A stretch of DNA of 64,000 nucleotides from Bradyrhizobium icense. Lineage in GTDB: Bacteria > Pseudomonadota > Alphaproteobacteria > Rhizobiales > Xanthobacteraceae. The stretch covers positions 7,616,001 through 7,680,000 of the forward strand of contig NZ_CP016428.1 of NCBI RefSeq assembly GCF_001693385.1. The letters are read 5' to 3'. Each line of letters opens with the position of its first letter. Positions within the stretch are counted from its first letter, which is position 1. The position numbers and the translations under genes are program-made. The notes under the pieces were generated by a model, which saw nothing but the letters and a program-made list of their open reading frames with translations, did not search any database and was not told the DNA's origin. This document shows, piece by piece, positions 57,848 through 64,000 of this stretch.

Positions 57848-59482
57848 ATGAACCGGTCTCCCGATCGATTGAATCTCGATCATCTGAAGAAACAAGCCAA
57901 GGAATTGATCCGCCTCTATCGAAGCCGCGATGCGGCGGCGATGGCGCGGTTCCGCCAAGCGTTGCCGGCGGCGGCCGGCCGCAGCGACGGCGATATTGCG
58001 TCCCTCGACCTTCGCCTGCACGACGCGCAATCATGCATCGCGCGCGAGCACGGCTTTTCTTCCTGGCCCGACCTGAAACAGTACGTCGAAGTGCAGATGG
58101 CGGCGCGCAACGAGCGCACCGCCCGCGTCCTGCACTGGGCTCAGCTCATCTATTCCGGCGACGTCAGCGGCACAATCAACCGCGCCAACCCGCGTGTCGC
58201 GTTGCGCATCCTGGCCGATGATCCCGAACTCGTCGCCGGCGACCCTTATCTCGCTTGCGCGATCGGCGACGAAGGCATGCTGCGGCGGGCAACGCAGGCC
58301 GATCCGGCATGGGTGAACCGTCCCGGCGGCCCGCTGCAATTGCCGCCGCTGTTCGCGGTCGCGCATTCGAGCCTGCTGCGCGTGGAAGAACTTCGCGAGC
58401 GGCTGCATCGCTGCGCGCAATGGCTCATCGCGGCAGGCACCGACGTCAACCAGTATGTCCACAGCCGCTGGCCGCCCGCGTCCTTGAGCGAACCCGACCA
58501 ACGCTATCCGCTCTCGACGCTCTATGGCGCGGCCGGCAGCAACCATGATCCGGCGCTGACCAGATTGCTGCTCGAAGCGGGCGCAAACCCCAATGACGGC
58601 GAATCGCTTTATCACTCGTTGGAGAATCCGGCGTGCACGCGGCTGTTGCTCGAGCATGGCGCGCGGATTGCAGAGAGCAACGCGATCTATCGCTCGATCG
58701 ATCTCGAGGACGACACCGCGCTGAAGCTACTGCTGCAGCATGGCGGCGATCCGAACGAGCCGGCGCGGAACGAGCCGCCGAGCCATTGGGGTTCGCCTCT
58801 GGCATGGGCGATCTACCGCCGACGGCCGCGCCATGTGAGGGCATTGCTGGAAGCGGGGGCCGACCGGTTGCGACCAACCGCTGACGACATCAGTCCCTAC
58901 AGGCTGGCGCTGCAGTTCGGACTCTCCGATGTCGCAGCCCTGCTGCGCGAGGGCGAACCTGATATCTCCGACGAAGAACGGTTTGTCGCCGCATGTGCGC
59001 GCGGTGACGAAATCGAGGCGTGGGCGATCCGTTCACGACGGCCCGACCTGCCGGCCTCGCTGTCGCCAGCACAGTTGCGTCTGCTGCCTGACATGGCCGC
59101 AGCCGGCGCCGACGACGTCGTCAAGCTGATGGTCGGGCTCGGCTGGCCGATCGCCATCCGCGGCGGCGACTGGGATGCATCCGCGCTCAACCTCGCGGTG
59201 TTCCGCGGCGATGCCGCATTGACGCGCTTCCTGCTCGAACATGGAGCCAATTGGACGGAACGACACGGCCATGGCGACAATGCCTGCGGCACGCTGGGAT
59301 GGGCCTCCTGCAACGAGCCGGTCGAAGGCGGCGACTGGGCGGGCTGCGCCCGCGCCCTGCTCGATCATGGCATGCCCGGCGCGACTGAAATCCCGGATGA
59401 TCCCGACTGGGTGATGGTCGCGGGAATCAGGAAGCGGTTTTCGGACGAAGTAACCGAGGTACTGCTGCGGCACGAAGCTTGA
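57848..59482 (+). CDS. Ankyrin-repeat protein
   Basis: A 544-residue soluble protein. Residues 1-80 form an N-terminal module (LDHLKKQAKELIRLYRSRDAAAMARFRQ, then LRLHDAQSCIAREHGFSSWPDLKQYVE) seen at the front of many bacterial ankyrin proteins. Ankyrin-type repeats follow between about 110 and 500, for example PALTRLLLEAGANPNDG, PACTRLLLEHGARIAE, TALKLLLQHGGDPNEP, RHVRALLEAGADRLRP and AALTRFLLEHGANWTE, several irregular. There is no membrane segment or signal peptide. A strong GGAGGTG site lies at 57838-57844. The repeats indicate protein binding; partner unknown. Confidence 0.88.
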   Translation: MNRSPDRLNLDHLKKQAKELIRLYRSRDAAAMARFRQALPAAAGRSDGDIASLDLRLHDAQSCIAREHGFSSWPDLKQYVEVQMAARNERTARVLHWAQLIYSGDVSGTINRANPRVALRILADDPELVAGDPYLACAIGDEGMLRRATQADPAWVNRPGGPLQLPPLFAVAHSSLLRVEELRERLHRCAQWLIAAGTDVNQYVHSRWPPASLSEPDQRYPLSTLYGAAGSNHDPALTRLLLEAGANPNDGESLYHSLENPACTRLLLEHGARIAESNAIYRSIDLEDDTALKLLLQHGGDPNEPARNEPPSHWGSPLAWAIYRRRPRHVRALLEAGADRLRPTADDISPYRLALQFGLSDVAALLREGEPDISDEERFVAACARGDEIEAWAIRSRRPDLPASLSPAQLRLLPDMAAAGADDVVKLMVGLGWPIAIRGGDWDASALNLAVFRGDAALTRFLLEHGANWTERHGHGDNACGTLGWASCNEPVEGGDWAGCARALLDHGMPGATEIPDDPDWVMVAGIRKRFSDEVTEVLLRHEA

Positions 59483-59516
59483 AGACTCGTCCCCTCTCCC
59501 ACAAGAGGAGAAGGAC

Positions 59517-60215
59517 CTACGCGTCCACGAACGTGACCGTATCGGCCACGCTCGCCCGCGAGGTGCGGTAGCTGTTGACCTTGTGGGCGTGGTCGGCATA
59601 GCCGAACGAGATGCCGCAGACCACGCGGCGGTCATCGGCGAGGTTGAAGTGGCGGCGGATCAGCCCGGAATACCGCGCGAGCGCGGCCTGCGGAATCGTG
59701 CCGAGGCCGAGCGCCTGCGCCGCCAGCATGAAGTTTGAGACATAGGCGCCGCAATCGACCGCGCCGTAGGTGCCGAGCGGCTCGTCGGTGTGAATGATCG
59801 CAACATGCGGGGCGCCGAAGAAATTGTAGTTCTCCAGCGCCTGTTTGGCGTAAGCCATCTTGTCGCCTCTGGTGATGCCGAGCGTGTTGTAGAGCTGGAA
59901 GCCGCTTTCGCGGCGGCGTTCGAGATAGACGCCGAGATATTCGCGCGGCGGCGTGAAGTCATGATCGTCCTTGGCGCCGGAGGCGGCTTCGGCATAGATC
60001 GCCTCGCGGAAGCGCTCCTTGGCCTCGCCGCTTGCGATCAGCACCTGCCATGGCTGGCTGTTGCACCACGACGCCGTACGCTGCGCCACTTTGAGAATGT
60101 GGTCGATGGTCTCGCGCGGCACTTCTCGCGGCAGGAACGCGCGCACGGAGTAACGCTCGTTCAGGAGTTCTTCGAGCACGTCGATGCGGTCGTGTTGGTT
60201 CACAGCAGTATCCAT
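59517..60215 (-). CDS. Nitroreductase family protein
   Basis: A 232-residue FMN-dependent nitroreductase. RYSVRAFLPREVPRETIDHILKVAQRTASWCNSQPWQVLIASGEAKERF near residues 21-70 holds the FMN phosphate contacts (RxSxR and SxxNxQPW), and DCGAYVSNFMLAAQALGLGTIPQAAL near 154-179 the second conserved part, ending CGISFGYADHAHKVNSYRTSRA. Length and layout fit the family. Substrates are commonly nitroaromatics, quinones or flavins; not assignable here. It is a single gene, flanked by the ankyrin gene and a family E repeat. Confidence 0.92.
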   Translation of the reverse strand: MDTAVNQHDRIDVLEELLNERYSVRAFLPREVPRETIDHILKVAQRTASWCNSQPWQVLIASGEAKERFREAIYAEAASGAKDDHDFTPPREYLGVYLERRRESGFQLYNTLGITRGDKMAYAKQALENYNFFGAPHVAIIHTDEPLGTYGAVDCGAYVSNFMLAAQALGLGTIPQAALARYSGLIRRHFNLADDRRVVCGISFGYADHAHKVNSYRTSRASVADTVTFVDA

Positions 60216-60230
60216 AGCCTAGCTCGCTTT

Positions 60231-60344
60231 CGTGCCCCAGACGCAACGCAGCACGAAGTGGTGCGTTGCAGAGCCGGGGCCTATCACAGTAGGTCCCCGG
60301 CTCTGCGGAGCAACGCTGCGCGTTGCACCGCGTCCGGGACACGA
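60231..60344. repeat. Palindromic intergenic repeat, family E, copy 2
   Basis: Left TCGTGCCCCAGACGCAACGC and right GCGTTGCACCGCGTCCGGGA with CACGA are inverted relatives, and inner CGGGGCCTATCACAGTAGGTCCCCG forms a second hairpin. Confidence 0.7.
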
Positions 60345-60347
60345 GAA

Positions 60348-61592
60348 CTACCGTCCCTTGGTCGGGATCTTGTTGAACGGCACGTCCTTGTCGACGCGGA
60401 TATCGCCGGGCAGGCCGAGCACGCGTTCGGCGATGATGTTGCGCAGGATCTCGTCGGTGCCGCCGGCAATGCGCATCGAGGGCGAGGAAAGCAGCATCTG
60501 CTGGAACTGGCCGCGTGCCATTTCCTCATCCGTGCCTGTGAGCGCGCCGGCCGCGCCCTGCAGATCCATCGCATAGGTCGCGATATCCTGCAGCATAGAA
60601 CCCGACACCAGCTTGCCGATGGAATTTTCCGGGCCCGGCCGCTCACCCTTCGAGAGCGAGGAGATGGCGCGGTAGCTGGTGTATTTCAGCCCGCTCGCCT
60701 TCACCGCCCAGCTCGCGAGCTTTGAGCGCGTCGCGGGATCGTCGATCGCGAGCCCGTCGTCGGTCATCAGGTTCGAGCAGAACTCGAACATTTCCGGGAA
60801 GCCGGTGGCGAGCCGCGCGCCGATCGACATGCGCTCGTTCATCAGCGTAGTCAGCGACACGTTCCAGCCGTCGCCAACCGCGCCAAGGCGCTGGCTGTCC
60901 GGGATCACGACGTCGGTGAAATAGACCTCGTTGAACTCCTGCATGCCGTTGGCCTGCTTGATCGGCCGCACCTCGACGCCCTTGCTCTTCATGTCCAGGA
61001 AGAACATCGTCAGCCCCTTGTGCTTGGGCACATTGGGATCGGTGCGCGTGATCAGCAGGCCGTAATCCGAATAATGCGCGCCCGAGGTCCAGATCTTCTG
61101 GCCGTTGACGATCCAGTTGTCGTCCTTCTTCTCGGCGCGTGTGCGAAGCCCCGCAACGTCAGAGCCGCCGGCAGGTTCGGAGAAGAGCTGACACCAGATG
61201 TGTTCGCCGGAAGCAAGTTTTGGCAGATAGTGACGCTTGTGCTCCTCGCTGCCGAACGCCATCACGGTCGGGCCGCACATGCCCTCGCCGATCTGGAACG
61301 GCTGCGTCAGCTTGCCGTAGACGCCCTCTTCCTGTTGCCAGATCACCTTCTCGATCGGCGTGGCGCCGCGGCCGCCATATTCCTTCGGCCAGTGCAGGCA
61401 GGCCCAGCCGCCTTCGGCTTTCTTCTTCTGCCAGGCCTTGCCGACATCGACGATATCTTCCTTCTCCAGCCGGATGCGGCCGAGCGAGGATTTTGACAGC
61501 TCCGTCTCATACTGCTTCGGCGCGTTGGCGTCGATCCATTTGCGGGCAGTGGCGCGAAACTCGGCTTCCTGCGGGGTATCGTCGAAGTTCAT
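60348..61592 (-). CDS. Acyl-CoA dehydrogenase
   Basis: A 414-residue acyl-CoA dehydrogenase. MNFDDTPQEAEFRATARKWIDANAPKQYETEL opens the helical N-domain; HWPKEYGGRGATPIEKVIWQQEE, CQLFSEPAGGSDVAGLRTRAEKKDDNWIVNGQKIWTSGAHYSDYGLLITRT and the C-terminal MRIAGGTDEILRNIIAERVLGLPGDIRVDKDVPFNKIPTKG are clear. An AAGGAAG site lies seven bases upstream of the ATG at 61592. It is a close paralog of the next gene upstream at 61728-62975 and probably in one operon. Substrate class unknown. Confidence 0.93.
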   Translation of the reverse strand: MNFDDTPQEAEFRATARKWIDANAPKQYETELSKSSLGRIRLEKEDIVDVGKAWQKKKAEGGWACLHWPKEYGGRGATPIEKVIWQQEEGVYGKLTQPFQIGEGMCGPTVMAFGSEEHKRHYLPKLASGEHIWCQLFSEPAGGSDVAGLRTRAEKKDDNWIVNGQKIWTSGAHYSDYGLLITRTDPNVPKHKGLTMFFLDMKSKGVEVRPIKQANGMQEFNEVYFTDVVIPDSQRLGAVGDGWNVSLTTLMNERMSIGARLATGFPEMFEFCSNLMTDDGLAIDDPATRSKLASWAVKASGLKYTSYRAISSLSKGERPGPENSIGKLVSGSMLQDIATYAMDLQGAAGALTGTDEEMARGQFQQMLLSSPSMRIAGGTDEILRNIIAERVLGLPGDIRVDKDVPFNKIPTKGR

Positions 61593-61610
61593 GGCGACTT
61601 CCTTCTTTCT

Positions 61611-61727
61611 TGTCATTCCGGGGCGCGCATAGCGCGAACCCGGAATCTAGAGGTTATGTTGCTCGAGGTTCTCAGATGCGCAATTGCGCATCATAGCTCG
61701 CCGCTGCGCGCCGCCCCGGAACGACAC
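61611..61727. repeat. Palindromic intergenic repeat, family D, copy 3
   Basis: TTGTCATTCCGGGGCGCGCA at the left and CGCCGCCCCGGAACGACA at the right are inverted ends. It separates the two paralogous acyl-CoA dehydrogenase genes. Confidence 0.7.
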
Positions 61728-62975
61728 TTATGTCCTTCCCTTGGTCGGGATCTTGTTGAACGGCACGTCCTTGTCGACCCGGATATCGCCGGGCAAACCA
61801 AGCACGCGCTCGGCGATGATGTTGCGCATGATCTCGTCGGTGCCGCCTTCGACGCGGGTGCCTGGCGCGCGCAGCAGCATCGCCTGGAATTTACCGGCGA
61901 CTTCGGCGTCCTCCGGACCGCTCAGCACGCCGGCCGCTCCTTGCAGGTCCAGCGCGTACATCGCCACTTCCTGGACCATCGATCCCGCCACCAGCTTGCC
62001 GATCGAATTTTCCGGCCCCGGACGCTCGCCCTTCGACAGCGCCGAGATCGCGCGCATGCTGGTGTATCTCAGCCCGCTCGCCTTCACCGCGTAGTTCGCC
62101 AGTCTTGAACGAACGTTGCGATCCTCGATCGCGGGTCCATCCTCCAGCATCAGGCTGTTGCAGAACTCGAACAGCTCCGGGAAACCGGTCGCGACACCGG
62201 CGCCGATCGACATGCGCTCGTTCATCAGCGTCGTCAGCGAAACGTTCCAGCCGTCATTGACGGCCCCCAGCCGCTGCGAATCCGGAATCTTCACGTCGGT
62301 AAAATAGACCTCGTTGAAATCGGACTGTCCGCTGGCCTGCTTGATCGGCCGCACCTCGACGCCCGGGCTCTTCATGTCCAGGAAGAACATGGTGAGCCCC
62401 TTGTGCTTCGGCACGGTCGGATCGGTTCGGGTGAGCAGGATGCCGTAATCCGAATAATGCGCGCCCGAGGTCCAGATCTTCTGGCCGTTGATGATCCAGT
62501 CGTCGCCCTTCTTCTCGGCGCGGGTGCGAAGCCCTGCGACGTCGGAGCCGCCGGCCGGCTCGGAAAACAACTGGCACCAGATCTTTTCGCCCGAAGCCAG
62601 CGGCGGCAAGTATTTGCGTTTCTGCTCCTCGCCGGCATAGGCCATCATCGTCGGCCCGCACATGCCGTGGCCGATGATGAACATGCCACTGAGCTTGCCG
62701 AACGGGCCCTCCTCCTGCTGCCAGATCACCCGCTCGATCGGCGAAGCGCCGCGGCCGCCATATTCCTTCGGCCAGTGCAGGCAGGCCCAGCCGGCATCGG
62801 CCTTCTTCTTCTGCCAGGCCTTTGCGACCTCGAGAATGTTGGCACCCTTCAGCACGGTGCGGCCGAGCGAGGATTTTCGGAGTTCTTCCTCATATTGCTT
62901 CGGCGCGTTAGCGGAGATCCATGAACGGGCCTCGGCGCGGAACGCGGATTCCTGCGGGGTGTCGTCGAAGTTCAT
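61728..62975 (-). CDS. Acyl-CoA dehydrogenase, paralog of the downstream gene
   Basis: A 415-residue acyl-CoA dehydrogenase, by eye roughly four residues in five identical to the protein encoded at 60348-61592, with the same landmarks (HWPKEYGGRGASPIERVIWQQEEGPFG, CQLFSEPAGGSDVAGLRTRAEKKGDDWIINGQKIWTSGAHYSDYG, EGGTDEIMRNIIAERVLGLPGDIRVDKDVPFNKIPTKGRT). GAAGGAGAAG lies upstream of the ATG at 62975. The pair most likely arose by tandem duplication. They may form a heteromeric enzyme or have different chain preferences. Confidence 0.93.
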   Translation of the reverse strand: MNFDDTPQESAFRAEARSWISANAPKQYEEELRKSSLGRTVLKGANILEVAKAWQKKKADAGWACLHWPKEYGGRGASPIERVIWQQEEGPFGKLSGMFIIGHGMCGPTMMAYAGEEQKRKYLPPLASGEKIWCQLFSEPAGGSDVAGLRTRAEKKGDDWIINGQKIWTSGAHYSDYGILLTRTDPTVPKHKGLTMFFLDMKSPGVEVRPIKQASGQSDFNEVYFTDVKIPDSQRLGAVNDGWNVSLTTLMNERMSIGAGVATGFPELFEFCNSLMLEDGPAIEDRNVRSRLANYAVKASGLRYTSMRAISALSKGERPGPENSIGKLVAGSMVQEVAMYALDLQGAAGVLSGPEDAEVAGKFQAMLLRAPGTRVEGGTDEIMRNIIAERVLGLPGDIRVDKDVPFNKIPTKGRT

Positions 62976-62996
62976 GACGCTTCTCCTTCTCTCGGT

Positions 62997-63118
62997 GCGT
63001 TCCCCGGATGCTGCGCAGCGCGAAGCGGTGCGCTGCTGATCCGGGGTCCATCCTGGTTATTGTGGGTCCCGGTTCTGCGAAGCAGCGCTACGCGCTTCAT
63101 CGCGCCCGGGACACGAGA
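62997..63118. repeat. Palindromic intergenic repeat, family E, copy 3
   Basis: GCGTTCCCCGGATGCTGCGC and CGCGCCCGGGACACGAGA are inverted relatives, enclosing TCCGGGGTCCATCC and GTGGGTCCCGGTTCTGCG, which echo the same family at 60231-60344. Confidence 0.7.
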
Positions 63119-63121
63119 ATC

Positions 63122-64000
63122 CTACGCCGCGTTCTTTTTTCGCATGCGGTCGATCAACTGATCTTCCCAATACGACAGGCTGCCGAGCGTCAGCGCGGTG
63201 GCGTTGGCGCGGCGGTAGTACATGTGGCAGTCGAACTCCCACGTAAAACCCATCCCGCCGTGAACCTGGATGTTGTTCTTGGAACAGTGCTGGAACGCCT
63301 GCGTCGCGCTGATGCGCGCAGCCGCCGCCGCTTCCGGCAATTCCGCCGCATTGGTCGAGAGCGCCCAGGCGCCGTAATAGCAATTCGAGCGCGCCAGCGT
63401 CGCCGAGACGTACATGTCGGCGAGGATGTGCTTGACCGCCTGGAACGAGCCGATCGGCCGGCCGAAGGCAATACGGTCGAGCGCGTAGTCGCGGCCCATT
63501 TCCAGCGCGCGATCGGAGCCGCCGACCTGCTCGAACGCCAGCAGCACCGCGGCGCGGTCGAGCACTTGCGTGAGGATACTCCAGCCCTCGCCCGGCGCTC
63601 CGAGCGGTTCGGCCTTGGCATTCTTGAAGATGAGTTCGGCTTGCCCACGGGTCGGATCGACATTGGTCAGCGCCTTGGCCTCGACGCCGCCGACCTTGAG
63701 GTCGACCAGGAACAGCGAGATATCGGAGTCACGGCCGGTCGAACCGGTACGCGCGGCGACGACAGCGAAATCGGCGATCGCACCATCCGGCACCGGCTTC
63801 TTCACGCCTGACAGCGTGCTGCCGGAAGCCTGCAGCTTGATCGCCTTCGGCGACGGATTGCCCTTGCCTTCGAACAGCGCCAGCGTGCCGATCGCCTCAC
63901 CCGACGCGATCTTCGGCAGCCATTTCTGCTTCTGCGCGTCGGAGCCGGCCAGCAGCAGCGCTTCGGCAGCGAGATAGACGGTGGAGGAGAACGGCACCGG
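63122..64000 (-). CDS. Acyl-CoA dehydrogenase, C-terminal part (gene continues past the window)
   Basis: The last 292 or so residues of an acyl-CoA dehydrogenase read on the minus strand; its N-terminus lies beyond base 64000. Visible are AAEALLLAGSDAQKQKWLPKIASGEAIGTLALFEG, DFAVVAARTGSTGRDSDISLFLVDL, YALDRIAFGRPIGSFQAVKHILADMYV and NNIQVHGGMGFTWEFDCHMYYRRANATAL, the C-terminal flavin and tetramer contacts. It is only distantly related to the two dehydrogenases downstream and shorter in C-terminal tail. Being the third in a row, it is probably in the same operon. Confidence 0.9.
   Translation of the reverse strand, partial: PVPFSSTVYLAAEALLLAGSDAQKQKWLPKIASGEAIGTLALFEGKGNPSPKAIKLQASGSTLSGVKKPVPDGAIADFAVVAARTGSTGRDSDISLFLVDLKVGGVEAKALTNVDPTRGQAELIFKNAKAEPLGAPGEGWSILTQVLDRAAVLLAFEQVGGSDRALEMGRDYALDRIAFGRPIGSFQAVKHILADMYVSATLARSNCYYGAWALSTNAAELPEAAAAARISATQAFQHCSKNNIQVHGGMGFTWEFDCHMYYRRANATALTLGSLSYWEDQLIDRMRKKNAA

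Overview
The window is a GC-rich chromosomal segment of an alphaproteobacterium. Gene content and protein sequence look like Bradyrhizobium or a close relative such as Rhodopseudomonas. The indications are a pim dicarboxylate operon, several branched-chain-type ABC uptake systems, many acyl-CoA dehydrogenases, and a dense set of palindromic intergenic repeats. This placement is from recognition; no search was run.

Layout: 1-296 is the end of prephenate dehydratase (pheA). 431-6604 holds a flavin oxidoreductase and the metF-metH pair, preceded by an AT-rich leader. 6706-9053 has two glutathione transferases and a GNAT acetyltransferase. 9090-11532 is a low-GC accessory islet. It encodes a zeta-toxin-like (COG4185) kinase fused in one frame to a complete DnaB-type helicase, with a small partner gene upstream; this is the most unusual object in the window. 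glpK follows.

13361-20895 (minus strand) is a pim-type operon (pimF, pimA, pimC, pimD plus an SDR) for beta-oxidation of dicarboxylates, lacking the thiolase pimB. Divergent from it are an IclR regulator and a livGFHM transporter with two near-identical tandem binding proteins (to 28257). Then come glycerate 2-kinase and a PAS-GGDEF-EAL protein.

32055-46661 is an aromatic-acid catabolic region. It has a MarR regulator and a second ABC transporter with a fused permease-ATPase. A minus-strand operon encodes a crotonase, a feruloyl-CoA-synthetase-like ligase, an SDR, a 4-hydroxybenzoyl-CoA thioesterase-like protein and a binding protein. A TRAP transporter with a DUF3237 protein, and a PobA-like 4-hydroxybenzoate hydroxylase, complete it. 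Together they suggest uptake of hydroxycinnamate-like acids, CoA activation, side-chain shortening, release of a hydroxybenzoate and its hydroxylation to protocatechuate.

46934-50980 contains a thioesterase, a LysR/FMN-protein divergon, and a GST/WYL-regulator neighbourhood carrying two copies of one operator-like inverted repeat. An intact IS (51354-52844, IS1182-like) sits exactly in the hairpin loop of a palindromic repeat. The rest (52962-64000) holds small uncharacterised proteins, a standalone DUF6537-like protein beside a membrane cyclic-nucleotide-binding protein, a crotonase, an ankyrin protein, a nitroreductase, and three acyl-CoA dehydrogenases in a row, the last cut by the window end.

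No rRNA, tRNA, CRISPR array or prophage was seen.
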